A DNA stretch of 64,000 nucleotides from JADFQT01 sp965216025 (GTDB taxonomy: Bacteria > Chloroflexota > Dehalococcoidia > Lucifugimonadales > UBA3495). Position 1 is the first letter of the stretch. Each line of letters starts with the position of its first letter. Below the pieces are notes generated by a model. The model was not told where the DNA came from. It made no database searches and saw only the letters and a program-made list of their open reading frames with translations. Below, one piece after another: positions 46,365 to 56,097 of this stretch. Both the position numbers and the translations under genes were made by a program. Where the stretch lies: assembly GCA_965216025.1 (NCBI GenBank), contig CBDCEX010000013.1, forward strand, positions 62,001-126,000, written 5' to 3'.

Positions 46365-47147
46365 ATGAGAGAAAACACTCTGAAGCAGAAGCTGGAGGCG
46401 GGACAGGCGGCCTTCGGCGTGATGATAACTTTTCCATCGGCGCCGATGGTGGAAATGCTGGGCCATCTAGGCTTTGACTGGGTGTTGATCGATAACGAGC
46501 ATGGCAACATTACCGTCGACAACTCCGAGGACCTAATCCGCGCCGCCGAGCTGTCCAATATAGCGCCCATAGTGCGGCCGGTGGCCAACCGTCCGGAGAT
46601 CATCGCCCCCTTCCTGGATCGAGGCGCCTTGGGGGTCCAGGTGCCTCACGTGAATACCGCGGAGGAGGCCCGAGCCACCGTGGACGCCGTCAAATACTAC
46701 CCGGAGGGGCATCGTGGCATTTTCAGTGGCAGCCGGCCCGCCGATTACGGTTTCGGCGGCTCCACCCAGGACTACGTGAAGCAGGCCAACGCCAACACCC
46801 TGGTTTGTCTAATGCTGGAAGAGGTGGAGGCCATCGACAATCTGGGCGAGCTCGTAACGGTTGATGGCGTGGACGTGTATTTCATTGGCTCGGGAGACCT
46901 TTCCCAGTCCATGGGGTATCCGGGGCAGCAGACACACCCGGAGGTACAGGCACAGATGGAGAAGGGCGTCAAGATCATTACAGATGCCGGGCGCATCGCC
47001 GGCTGCAGCTGTCCCGACTCATTGGTGCCCAAGTTCCTCGACCTGGGAGTTCAGTACTTCCATAGCAATGTCAGCAGGCTGCTCCAGTCCTCCAGTAACG
47101 AGTATTTGGAATCCATGCGCCAGTCCGCTCAGTCCGCCGGGCTCTAA
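46365..47147 (+). CDS. HpcH/HpaI-family aldolase
   Basis: 260 residues, class II pyruvate-dependent aldolase fold: FGVMITFPSAPMVEMLGHLGFDWVLIDNEHG, RGALGVQVPHVNTAEEA, MLEEVEAIDN (metal Glu), GVDVYFIGSGDLSQSMG. Members split 4-hydroxy-2-oxo acids to pyruvate and an aldehyde. It could feed aldehydes to the preceding oxidase-type enzyme or the following fusion. GGAGGCGAA precedes the ATG. Confidence 0.9.
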   Translation: MRENTLKQKLEAGQAAFGVMITFPSAPMVEMLGHLGFDWVLIDNEHGNITVDNSEDLIRAAELSNIAPIVRPVANRPEIIAPFLDRGALGVQVPHVNTAEEARATVDAVKYYPEGHRGIFSGSRPADYGFGGSTQDYVKQANANTLVCLMLEEVEAIDNLGELVTVDGVDVYFIGSGDLSQSMGYPGQQTHPEVQAQMEKGVKIITDAGRIAGCSCPDSLVPKFLDLGVQYFHSNVSRLLQSSSNEYLESMRQSAQSAGL

Positions 47148-47152
47148 TAAGC

Positions 47153-47270
47153 CTTGAATTTACTGCTAAACACGGTCAGAGGAGCTATTGTTTGTGGAAA
47201 TCCCCCTCAGTCCCCCTTTTAAATAGGGGGACTTGGATCTTACAAGTTTAGAACTTTCGTCAACGATCGG
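47153..47270. repeat. Extended family R2 repeat
   Basis: Reads ..CTAAACACGGTCAGAGGAG.., the CCCCCTCAGTCCCCC core, then GGATCTTACAAGTTTAGAAC. This is the inverse arrangement of 16543-16660, and the homology extends well beyond the hairpin. Confidence 0.7.
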
Positions 47271-47349
47271 TAATTGCGGCCGCCAGGTTTTTGCGGCCGC
47301 CCGGTCGTTACATTAGAAATTCGCTACTCTAGAAAAAGGATCCACCGCC

Positions 47350-49404
47350 ATGCGTAACCGCTGGGATGACACCCAAATTCGGGAAATGGACGAGCTGGAT
47401 AAGCTGGTTTACATGAGCCGCCTGATTGGGGAGGACCCGTCGCTGGTGCTGTGGGGCGGTGGCAATACCTCCATCAAGGTGACCGAGCGGGACTTCCGGG
47501 ACCGCGAGGTTCCGGCCATGTGGATCAAGGGCTCGGGCTCGGACCTCAAGTCCATGGTGCGCCGCCAGTTTCCCCGCCTGAACCTGGATGACATCCTCCC
47601 CTTGTTCCAGCGGGAGGACATGAGCGACGAGGATATGGTGGCCTACCTGGAAAGCTGCCTGATGGACCCCGGTTCCCCTCGGCCTTCCATCGAAACCTTG
47701 CTACACGCCTTCCTGCCCCACATGTGTGTCGCCCACTCCCATGCCGACGCCGTGGTCGCGCTGACCAATAACCACGACGCCGAAGCGGTGTTGCAGCGGG
47801 TGTATGGCGACGAGATAGCCGTCGTTGAGTACCTGCGTCCCGGCTTCAAGCTGTCCCAGCTGGTGGGTCTGGCGTTAAAGCGAACCCCCAGCATCAGGGG
47901 AGTGGTGCTGGTAAACCACGGCCTGTTTACCTGGGGGGACGACACCAAATCCGCCTACGACCAGCACATCGACCTGGTCAGCAAAGCCGAGGAGTACATA
48001 TCATCTGGCAACAAAAAGGTCTTTGGCGGCTCACGGCAACAGCCTCTGGACTCCAGCCAGCGGCGCCGGGCAGCGGCCGCGGTGGCGCCTGCCCTGCGGG
48101 GTCTGGTGAGCCAAAACCGGCCCATGGTGCTGCGCTTGGACGACTCAACCGAGGTGCTGGAGTTTATCGGCAGCGAGCACGGCCAGCGACTGAGCGCCAT
48201 CGGGCCGGCCACCCCGGACCATCTGATCCACACCAAGCGGAAGCCCCTTTGGCTGGAGGTGTCTGACCCGGCCAACGCCGAAACGGTGACCCGGGCTTTG
48301 CGGGAAGGCATAACCCGATATGTGGATGAATATAGCCAGTGGTACCGGGCCCAGACTTCCGATGAACACCCAATGCTGGACCCCTTTCCTCGGGTGGTGC
48401 TACTGCCCGGCGTGGGCATGTGGACCACCGGCAAGGACGCATTGGCGGCTCAGATAACCGCTGACATCTACCACCACACCATCAACGTCATCGGATCGGC
48501 CCAGTCGGTGGGCGACTACACTTCGCTCACCGCCCAGGACGCCTATGACGCCGAGTATTGGCTCCTGGAGCTCTACAAGCTAACCCTGGCCCCGCCGGAA
48601 AAGGAGCTGGCTCGCCGGGTGGTGCTGGTCACCGGCGCCGCCAATGGCATCGGCAAGGCGATAGCCCTCAGGTTGGCGTCCGAGGGTGCCCATGTCGCGG
48701 TCACGGATGTGGATGCTGAAGGCTGCCAGGACCTGGCTGCGGAGATAATCGCCGCTAATGGCCCGGGCCGAGCCGTGGCCTTGCCTATGGACGTGGCCGT
48801 AGAGCAGCAGGTCTCGGAGGCGTTTCAGGAAGTGCGCCGCGCCTATGGAGGGCTGGACATCCTGGTATCCAACGCCGGCATTGCCCCGGTGGGGGCCATC
48901 GACAGCCTCAACCCCGCCGATTGGCAGCGGGCTCTGGACATCAACACCACCGGGCACTTCCTGGTGGCGGCGGAAGCGATCAGGATAATGAAGGAGCAGT
49001 GTACCGGCGGGAGCCTGGTATTTATCGGCACCAAGAACGTTCTCGCGCCCGGCGCCGACTTCGGTGCCTACAGCGTGTCCAAGGCGGCGGAAGTCCAGCT
49101 GGCCAGGGTCATCGCCATTGAAAATGGCCAGTTTGGTATCCGGGCCAACGTGGTTAACCCGGACGCCATCTTCCAGGGTTCCTGCCTCTGGTCCGAGGAG
49201 ATTCGGGAGGAGCGAGCCAGCGCCCACGGCGTACCTGTGGAGAAGCTGGAGGAGTTTTACCAACAGAGAAATCTGCTGAAAACTCAGGTCTACGCCGAAG
49301 ACGTGGCCGAGGCGGTGCTATTCCTGGCCTCCGGCCGTTCCGCTAAAACCACCGGAGCTATGATTCCGGTGGACGGCGGAGTGAGGGAGGCCTTCCCGCG
49401 TTAG
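47350..49404 (+). CDS. Bifunctional class II aldolase / short-chain dehydrogenase fusion
   Basis: 684 residues. Residues 1 to about 400 are a class II aldolase/adducin-like domain with GGGNTSIK, CVAHSHADAVVALTN and GVVLVNHGLFTWG (zinc His). Residues about 415-684 are an SDR with VVLVTGAANGIGKAIALRLA, LVSNAG and intact YSVSK (Tyr/Lys). This is the RhaD/lactaldehyde-dehydrogenase-type fusion: aldol cleavage of a ketose phosphate, then oxidation of the aldehyde. The sugar is not predictable. AAAGGATCC precedes the ATG. The sarcosine oxidase-like gene begins 22 bases after its stop, suggesting one operon. Confidence 0.92.
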   Translation: MRNRWDDTQIREMDELDKLVYMSRLIGEDPSLVLWGGGNTSIKVTERDFRDREVPAMWIKGSGSDLKSMVRRQFPRLNLDDILPLFQREDMSDEDMVAYLESCLMDPGSPRPSIETLLHAFLPHMCVAHSHADAVVALTNNHDAEAVLQRVYGDEIAVVEYLRPGFKLSQLVGLALKRTPSIRGVVLVNHGLFTWGDDTKSAYDQHIDLVSKAEEYISSGNKKVFGGSRQQPLDSSQRRRAAAAVAPALRGLVSQNRPMVLRLDDSTEVLEFIGSEHGQRLSAIGPATPDHLIHTKRKPLWLEVSDPANAETVTRALREGITRYVDEYSQWYRAQTSDEHPMLDPFPRVVLLPGVGMWTTGKDALAAQITADIYHHTINVIGSAQSVGDYTSLTAQDAYDAEYWLLELYKLTLAPPEKELARRVVLVTGAANGIGKAIALRLASEGAHVAVTDVDAEGCQDLAAEIIAANGPGRAVALPMDVAVEQQVSEAFQEVRRAYGGLDILVSNAGIAPVGAIDSLNPADWQRALDINTTGHFLVAAEAIRIMKEQCTGGSLVFIGTKNVLAPGADFGAYSVSKAAEVQLARVIAIENGQFGIRANVVNPDAIFQGSCLWSEEIREERASAHGVPVEKLEEFYQQRNLLKTQVYAEDVAEAVLFLASGRSAKTTGAMIPVDGGVREAFPR

Positions 49405-49426
49405 CAGTGGCGGAGGTACCCATACA

Positions 49427-50587
49427 GTGACTAGATACGATGTTATAGTGCTGGGTTTGGGGGGCATGGGTTCTGCCGTCCTTTACCACCTGGCCCGCCG
49501 GGGCGTAAAAGTCCTGGGCTTGGAACGCTACGACATCCCCAACGCGATGGGCTCCTCTCACGGAGTCACTCGAATCATCCGGCTGGCCTACTACGAACAC
49601 CCCTCTTATGTCCCGCTATTGATTCGTGCCTACGAGCTGTGGCATCAGCTGGAAAATAGCTGTGGCCGCCGCCTTCTGATCACTACCGGCTCCATCGACG
49701 CCGGACCCCCGGGTAGCGATCTGGTGGAGGGCTCCAGGGCTTCCTGCCGAATTCACAACCTGACCTATGAAGAGTTGGATGGTGCTCAGGTCAACCTGCG
49801 GTTTCCAGGTTATGGATTGCCCCCTGATTTCGAGGCCGTTTATCAACCCGATGGGGGATTCTTGCTGCCGGAGGAGTGTATCCTAGCCCACGTTACCGGC
49901 GCGCTGGAGTTGGGGGCGGAGGTCCATGGCCGGGAGCGGGTTCTGCATTGGGAGGAGTTACCCGCTGAGGTAGTGGTACGGACGGACCGGGCGGTCTATC
50001 GAGCGGAAAAGCTGGTGGTTTGCGCGGGTTCCTGGACCTACCAGCTGGTCCCCCAACTGGCCGGGCTGGCGGTGCCGGAAAGACAGGTGGTGGCCTGGTT
50101 CCAGCCGCTGCAAACTCGACAGTTCCAGCCCCAGGAGTTTCCGGTTTTCAACTTGCTGGAGAGTGGAGGCAGGTTTTATGGACTGCCGATTCATGGCGTG
50201 CCGGGGTTCAAAGTGGGTTGTTATCATCATTTGCGGCAAAAGGTGGACCCGGACGGCATGGATCGGGAACCCCACGCTGAGGACGAAGAGTTACTGCGGG
50301 GCCTGGTTCGAAGGTGTTTTCCCAACGCCGACGGACCCACTTTGTCTTTACAAACCTGCCTGTTCACCAATACTCCAGACGAGCATTTTATCCTGGACGC
50401 TCATCCCGAGTTTGAACGCGTGTGGATCGCGGCTGGCTTTTCCGGACATGGCTTCAAGTTCTGCAGCGTGGTGGGGGAGATAATGGCCGACCTGGTTCAG
50501 CAGGCCGGCAGTCGCCACGACCTCGGACTCTTCCAAATGGGTCGATTTCAGCCTAAGACCCCCAGGCCAAGCCCCAGTAAAGTCTAG
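49427..50587 (+). CDS. Monomeric sarcosine/N-methyl-amino-acid oxidase-like flavoprotein
   Basis: 386 residues, GTG start with CGGAGGTA upstream. The N-terminal Rossmann motif VLGLGGMGSAVLYHLARRG binds FAD. SSHGVTRIIRLAYYEHPSYVPL and TCLFTNTPDEHFILDAHP match MSOX/SolA. Cys311 is at the position of the covalent FAD-linking Cys in that family. The enzyme would demethylate an N-methyl amine, yielding formaldehyde and peroxide. It ends the plus-strand catabolic run. Confidence 0.9.
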   Translation: MTRYDVIVLGLGGMGSAVLYHLARRGVKVLGLERYDIPNAMGSSHGVTRIIRLAYYEHPSYVPLLIRAYELWHQLENSCGRRLLITTGSIDAGPPGSDLVEGSRASCRIHNLTYEELDGAQVNLRFPGYGLPPDFEAVYQPDGGFLLPEECILAHVTGALELGAEVHGRERVLHWEELPAEVVVRTDRAVYRAEKLVVCAGSWTYQLVPQLAGLAVPERQVVAWFQPLQTRQFQPQEFPVFNLLESGGRFYGLPIHGVPGFKVGCYHHLRQKVDPDGMDREPHAEDEELLRGLVRRCFPNADGPTLSLQTCLFTNTPDEHFILDAHPEFERVWIAAGFSGHGFKFCSVVGEIMADLVQQAGSRHDLGLFQMGRFQPKTPRPSPSKV

Positions 50588-50857
50588 AACGAACATCCCC
50601 TTTTGCCCGCCCGCTCTTTCCTTCGCCTGGTTCAATGTTCACTATTTTTTCCCCGAAAAGTTACTTTTAGGGGATGCGCCTTAACCTACATACTACCTCT
50701 TTCCCTATAACATACCTTTCAAACGGACCCAGGGTTGGTCTGTTCTGGACGGGTCCCAGCGTCTGGCAGGTGAACAGGCTGGGCCTGTCAAACCGGCTGG
50801 ATTGGATCCGAATTTCCGGGACGATTCCCGGTGGTATTCTCTGAAGGAGCGATAATT

Positions 50858-51307
50858 ATGGGAGGACTTTCTCTATCGGAAATATTTACCCTGATCGCCG
50901 CCGGGGCTTCGGTAGCTATTGCCGCCGTCGCGATCGGTCTCTCCGTGGTTTATTTCTTTTTGGCCAACCGCCTGTTCCGTAAGACTGAGGAGACGGTGGA
51001 CGAAATCGAAAAAAGTGTCAACCAGATGTACGGGGCGTTGACCAAGCTTTCCAAAAGAAGTGAATTCGCTGCTGCTGAAATCGAAGGGCGAGTTCTACAG
51101 CTTCAGGAGGTGGCGGAGCAGATCGGCCGGGATGCTCAGCTTCTCAACAATGCCGCTTCGCAAGCCTTGGAGCAGCCCTCCTACCAGTCCTTCTTCGATC
51201 ACCAGCCCAGTATCGAGAAGGCCCCTGCCAAAAATGGGGGTAACCTTCAATCCAGAATATCCGCGATAGTTGAAGGCGAACGAGAGGATGAAGAGATGGC
51301 CGGGTAG
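50858..51307 (+). CDS. Single-pass membrane protein with coiled coil
   Basis: 149 residues from ATG 50858, selected because AAGGAGCG lies just upstream; a longer frame from 50831 lacks this. Residues about 7-32 form one transmembrane helix (IFTLIAAGASVAIAAVAIGL). An acidic heptad-like helix follows (TEETVDEIEKSVNQMYGALT to about 95), then a low-complexity tail. The family is not recognised; it resembles DUF948-type proteins in outline. Confidence 0.65.
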   Translation: MGGLSLSEIFTLIAAGASVAIAAVAIGLSVVYFFLANRLFRKTEETVDEIEKSVNQMYGALTKLSKRSEFAAAEIEGRVLQLQEVAEQIGRDAQLLNNAASQALEQPSYQSFFDHQPSIEKAPAKNGGNLQSRISAIVEGEREDEEMAG

Positions 51308-51336
51308 CCGAATAGGCAGCCGGCAACCTGCCGCTT

Positions 51337-51432
51337 TTCCGGACGAACTTCCGGACGAACTTCCGGACGAACTTCTCCGGACGAACTTCCGGACGAACTT
51401 CCGGACGAACTTCCGGACGAACTTCCGGACAG
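51337..51432. repeat. 12-bp tandem minisatellite
   Basis: About eight units of TTCCGGACGAAC in direct order, with one unit altered by an inserted TCT. The unit is a multiple of three, but the array is intergenic, between the coiled-coil and PncC-like genes. Confidence 0.9.
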
Positions 51433-51664
51433 GAAATAACTGGAGGTGGACCAATTTGGTCCACTTCTTTTCAGTTTGGGGATGCCGGACCTTCTTTACC
51501 GAACCAGTTCGCAGAAGGTAAAGACCGGCGCGGAGGAAACCAGCCCCAACCGGGTATTCCCCGCAGGAGTCCCCAGGTGGGTTAAAATGGCCTTGGGAAC
51601 AATTCCCGATTGGCGCAATGGCTTGGTTGCCAATTTAGGAAAAATATGAACCAAGGGGGGGATC

Positions 51665-52153
51665 ATGCCGGATTTAACATCCATGGCCGCTTCGGTTGGG
51701 GCGTTGCTAAAGAGCAGGCAGCAAACGCTGGCGGTGTCGGAATCCGCGGGAGGAGGACTGATTTCCGCGTCCTTGGTGGCCGTGCCCGGCGCATCGGCCT
51801 ACTACGTGGGCGGAGTGGTGGTATACACTCGGGTTGCCCAGCGGGGATTGCTCCAGGTCCCAGACCAGGCGATGGAGGGAATTCGAGCCAGCAGCGAACC
51901 CTACGCCATGCTGAACGCCCGCACCCTTCGGGAGGCGTTGGGCACTACCTGGGCGCTAAGTGAGACGGGAGCCAGCGGACCTACCGGGAACCGCTATGGC
52001 GACGCGGCGGGCCACTCCTGCATAGCGGTGTCCGGCCCGGTAGAGCGAGCCATTACCTTGGAGACCGGCCACGATGACCGGGAAGCCAATATGTGGCAGT
52101 TTACCAAGGCCGCCCTGGATTTGCTGGAGCAATGCGTCCAAGAATCAGGCTAG
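51665..52153 (+). CDS. CinA C-terminal domain / PncC-type nicotinamide-nucleotide amidase-like
   Basis: 162 residues, stand-alone CinA C-domain: LAVSESAGGGLISASLVAVPGASAYYVGGVVVYT matches the SxxxGG core, and GASGPTGNRYG follows. PncC deamidates NMN in pyridine-nucleotide recycling. The usual SCTGG reads SESAGGG, so the catalytic Ser may remain while its surroundings differ. The stop codon TAG is inside the first unit of the tandem repeat that follows. Confidence 0.8.
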   Translation: MPDLTSMAASVGALLKSRQQTLAVSESAGGGLISASLVAVPGASAYYVGGVVVYTRVAQRGLLQVPDQAMEGIRASSEPYAMLNARTLREALGTTWALSETGASGPTGNRYGDAAGHSCIAVSGPVERAITLETGHDDREANMWQFTKAALDLLEQCVQESG

Positions 52154-52214
52154 CGTATCCGGGCTAGAATCCGGGCTAGCGTATCCGGGCTAGCGTATCC
52201 GGGCTAGCGTATCC
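52148..52214. repeat. 14-bp tandem repeat
   Basis: Four full units of GGCTAGCGTATCCG and one shortened unit (GGCTAGAATCCG). It overlaps the stop codon of the PncC-like gene and fills the gap before the convergent hydrolase gene. Confidence 0.85.
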
Positions 52215-52243
52215 AGACCGGCGCCAGTCTGGCGACTTGAAGC

Positions 52244-53119
52244 CTAGCTGAAGTACCCAGCGGTCAGGTGCTCTTCTATAATTCCGGCGACCAGCTCCGG
52301 TCGCTGGAGGGGGACGTCGTGAATACTGTCTTCGAGCCAGACTGTCTTTCCCAGTGGGAGCAGGCTGCCGGCCCGGGCCACTGACGCTTCTCGCCTGCGG
52401 CGCCGCTCTGAGGCATCGGAGTTACCCAACTGGCGGGCGGGCATCAGCAAAACCGGACACGGTACGTGAGGGTACAATTCCGGCGGATGGTGGCGCCACA
52501 GCGCATCGATGATCCGCAAATGGTTATCCCGGCTTAGCCAGGCTCGAATGGTGTCGTCCGGCAGCACCTCGAAGTTGGCCAGCACCGCTGCTTCGGCTCC
52601 CGGGCTCATCGGAGTCGATGCCTGCCGGGACTGGACTCGCTGGGTAAACGCTGCCAGGGTTACTCCGGAGAATATCGGTGGGGCCATCTGCTCCCTGGCC
52701 TGGTCCAAGCTGGCGTAGCGGGCCGAGGGCTGGATCATGCCGCCGTCAACAAAGCAAAGCCCCTTGGGGACCTTTGGGTTGGCGACGGCGAACTCCAACG
52801 CCACGTCAGCGCCCCAGGAATGTCCGACAATCAGTGGCCGCTCCATGCCCAGGCCTTCAATCAGCCCCGTTAGGTCCCGGCTCACGGTCCCAAAGTCATA
52901 GCCCTGCTCCGGCTTGGCGCTGGCTCCATGCCCGCGCTGGTCCATCGCCACCACTCGATGCCCGCCCTCGGCCAATAATGGGGCCACCATGTCCCAGATG
53001 TGGCAGGTAGAGGCCAAGCCATGCAGTAGGATTATCTCCTGCTCGCCATCTCCCCAGTCCCGATAGTGGAAACTTAGTGCCTCAATCGTGAGCCATTTAT
53101 CTTGCGGTTGTTTCCCCAT
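52244..53119 (-). CDS. Alpha/beta hydrolase
   Basis: 291 residues with the canonical layout. HGLASTCHIWDMV is the oxyanion region, GHSWGADVALEFA the nucleophile elbow (Ser), a catalytic Asp probably lies in the CPVLLMPARQ region downstream, and DSIHDVPLQRPE carries the catalytic His. It is similar to esterases, lactonases and C-C hydrolases. The substrate is unknown. GGAGCAAGGC precedes the ATG. Confidence 0.88.
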   Translation of the reverse strand: MGKQPQDKWLTIEALSFHYRDWGDGEQEIILLHGLASTCHIWDMVAPLLAEGGHRVVAMDQRGHGASAKPEQGYDFGTVSRDLTGLIEGLGMERPLIVGHSWGADVALEFAVANPKVPKGLCFVDGGMIQPSARYASLDQAREQMAPPIFSGVTLAAFTQRVQSRQASTPMSPGAEAAVLANFEVLPDDTIRAWLSRDNHLRIIDALWRHHPPELYPHVPCPVLLMPARQLGNSDASERRRRREASVARAGSLLPLGKTVWLEDSIHDVPLQRPELVAGIIEEHLTAGYFS

Positions 53120-53529
53120 GCCTTGCTCCAGCTTGAAAATGCGGCTAGCCGGTAACCAAAAACGGAAACCAAATGCCAGGCAGCCAACGCCAGGCGGCGC
53201 AGGCGCTTACCTCTTTGGTTTGTCTCGACCCGCATGATACCTGCGCTCCGGCCGGGAGGCAAGCCGCGAGATCACTTCCATCGGTCCAGTGTGGCCCTAA
53301 TCCCAGGCCCATAGCAAAACCAAGGTGAGATCTATATGGACCGCCACGCCAACCACTGTGCGCCTTATCCTGGCATTAGTATGGGGAACCGCCCTACATG
53401 CGATCCGCTTTTCTTTTTGGGGCCAGGCCGGCTAGTTGAGCCCAAAAAATTTACTTCCTACAACCCTGCTGCAACCGTTCGTCTCCCGAAAGTTACCTGC
53501 TTATTTCCGTCAGAGAACCGCCGATAGCC
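53120..53529. other. Intergenic stretch with possible IS end remnant
   Basis: No gene was seen. AGCAAAACCAAGGTGAGATC near 53313 loosely resembles the IS630 group A end, but the match is too weak to claim. Confidence 0.35.
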
Positions 53530-54661
53530 CTAGAAGCCCTGCCGAAAAGCCCTGCTGTGACGAGATGAGGTGGAGGATAACCAGTGGACTGGGCCAAGTC
53601 TGAGACTAAGGGCGACCCATCTGGCCGCGGCCAATATGAATTGGGCAATAACGATGGGCGACCCGGCGGCGAGCCGGTCCGGTCTATTCTCTGGTTTATT
53701 GGGGGAGGAGCCTGAAGCCTGGGACATCATCCCCATCCTGGTAGCCACCAGGGTCAGGTTGGCCACCGTGGCTGCCAGGAGTAGCTGAAAGAGGGTCTTG
53801 GCCCGACCAAAGTAGCGAGATTGGCGGACCCCCAGTTGCACCAGCCGAGCCAGGCGATGCTCGACCACCTGCCGCCGACTAGGGTATTGCCTGAAGGCTG
53901 TCGTAGACCCGCTCGAAGCTCGCCGCATCCATTCACCCAAACCCTGGCTGGACCGGAACATCATCTACGGCGAAGCTCTAGGGTATTCGGCGAAGCTCTC
54001 ACTTTTCTGGAAGGCCCGGGCTTGTTGCAGGAGCGCCTCTTGGGGATGGAGAGTCACCGTACGGCCTTTGCCCTCTCCAGCTGCCACGCACTGGGACCGC
54101 AGGGGGCATACGCCACAGACCGCCGGGTCGAATTGAAAACTCTGGACCGGATAGGTCTGACCCAACCGGTTGGTCCGGGTGCCGAAGGTCCGCAAGGTGT
54201 GGGTAACATTACCGGCTGGGCAGGTGACGGTGCCGGCCGCCAGGTCGATCTGGAAGTCCTCTTTGGGGAAGTGGTCTTTTCTGGGACGACCCGGCACCTT
54301 GGCTATTAGCGTCCGACCGGCATCGGCAAAAGCCTGCCGCGTCCCGCCATCCCCATAGGCCGCATCCCCAATGGTCTCCTCCACAGCTATGCCCGTGTTC
54401 TCTTCACTCTGCTCCACCAGTTCCAGGACTCCGGTGTTGTCACCGGCATTGCCGGGCAGGATATCTACCGCGGTCACTAGTTGGGAATCGGTATCCACCA
54501 CCACGGCAGCCTTATGTCCGTCGAAGCGTTTGCTGCTGCTTTTGCGCCCATGGAGCATCTCCGGGTCGTGCGCCGAAGGGACCCGGTCCCAGCTTACGCC
54601 ATCCTTCCGGGCCGGACCATCCTCCTGCCGTTCCACATCTTGCAAGAGGAGTTGCCCCAAG

Positions 54662-56097
54662 GTAACTGTTCAGACTTGATGAGGTGAATTGGCTCAAAGC
54701 CGTTGGAAAAACGCTGGCATGGCCGGGGGAGTTGTGGCATACCAGGGAGGTGGACACTGAACTAGACCTGAACGCGGCGAGTCGCGAAACTCTGCTGGAG
54801 ATAATTGCCGGCCAGCGGGCAGTCATTGCCGATTTGCAAAGGCGGATTGGGGTTCTGGAATCCCGTCCCAACCGGCGCGGGTCGTCGGGGATGCCGGGTA
54901 ATCAGCCGCACTCCAGCCGGCAAGCGCCGGAGAAAAAGGAGCCCAGAAAGCCGCGCCGCCATGGCTTCGCCCGCCAGCGCATGACTCCTACCCAGCGGGT
55001 GGAGCATGCCGTGGCGGTCTGTCCCGACTGCGGGACTCACCTGAACGGCGGATGGGTACAGCGAACTCGGGAAGTCATTGAGCTACCGGTGGCTCCGGTA
55101 GAAGTGACCGAGCACGCCCTGGTAGCCCGCATCTGTCCGGTATGCCAGCGGCGCCGGCTGCCCAAAGAGGCCCTGCAGGGGGTGGTTCTGGGCCAGCAGC
55201 GCCTGGGGGTCAATCTGGTAAGCCTGATGGTGACCCTGCGGGAGGAGGGACGGTTGCCCATAAGAATCATCCAATGGTACCTGGAGACCGTCCATCAGTT
55301 GCACCTGAGTGTTGGTGCCATCGTCCAGGCCGTCCATGGAGTAGCCCGTCAGGCTGAGACGGCGGTGCGAGAGGTGCTCGAGCAAGTCCGCGCCAGTCCC
55401 GTGGTGCAGGGCGACGAAACCGGCTGGCGCCAGGACGGGAGCAACGGCTATGTTTGGACCTTCAGCACTCCCAGCGAACGATACTTCCTGCGTCGGGGTC
55501 GGGATAAGGGGGTGGTGGATGAGGTGCTGGATTCCTCCTTCAGCGGAGTGTTGGTCAGTGATTTCTACGCCGCCTATAACCACTACCCGGGCCTGAAGCA
55601 ACGGTGCTGGGCTCATCTGCTGCGGGATATCCATGACCTGAAAGGGTCGTACCCAGAAGACGCTGGGCTGGCTCAGTGGGCCGAGGCGGTTCACCAGGTC
55701 TACACGGAGGCCAAGGCCTCGGTCCTTCCCCGAGCCGAGCCCAGCCAGGCCATCGCACCCAGCTAATGCTGGAGGAGAAACTAATGGTCTTGGCGCGGCC
55801 TTTCCTTAAAGATCCCCTGGCGGTTCAGGCCAAGCTCTGCCGGCGCATGGAACGGTTCATCAAGGAACTGTTTGTCTTCGTGTCGGACCCAGCCGTGCCC
55901 TCAGACAACAACGCCGCCGAGCGGAGCCTGCGGCATCTGGTAACCAGTCGCAAGATCAGCGGCGGCACCCGCTCAGGGCAGGGCACCGACAGCAAGATGA
56001 CCTTGGCATCCCTCTTTGGCACCTGGCGGGCCAGAGGTCTCAATCCCCTCCTGGAATGCCGCCGGTTGCTCACTTCCCCTCAACTCTGAACAGTTTC
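54662..56097 (+). mobile_element. IS66-family element (tnpC only) inside IS1182
   Basis: Ends are GTAACTGTTCAGACTTG and, inverted, GAAACTGTTCAGAGTTG, flanked by a perfect 8-base duplication GCCCCAAG (54654-54661 and 56098-56105). TnpA and TnpB are absent, as in the ISBst12-like subgroup. Confidence 0.93.
54684..56089 (+). pseudogene. IS66 transposase (TnpC) with a frameshift
   Basis: A leucine-rich N terminus is followed by a zinc finger (CPDCGTHL..CPVCQRRR), then VVQGDETGWRQDGSNG (Asp) and VSDFYAAYNHYPGLKQRCWAHLLRDIHDLK (Asp). The first frame stops at 55766. The -1 frame carries LEEKLMVLARPFLKDP and PSDNNAAERSLRHLVTSRK (Glu) to 56089. The shift lies near 55700-55765. Confidence 0.8.

Noticed and set aside
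51337..51432. Possible CRISPR array
   Set aside because: Units are 12 bp and directly adjacent with no spacers, and no cas gene is present. It is a minisatellite.
53310..53340. Relic IS630 end (AAAACCAAGGTGAGATC)
   Set aside because: Similarity to the group A end is short and imperfect, with no CTAG context or partner end.
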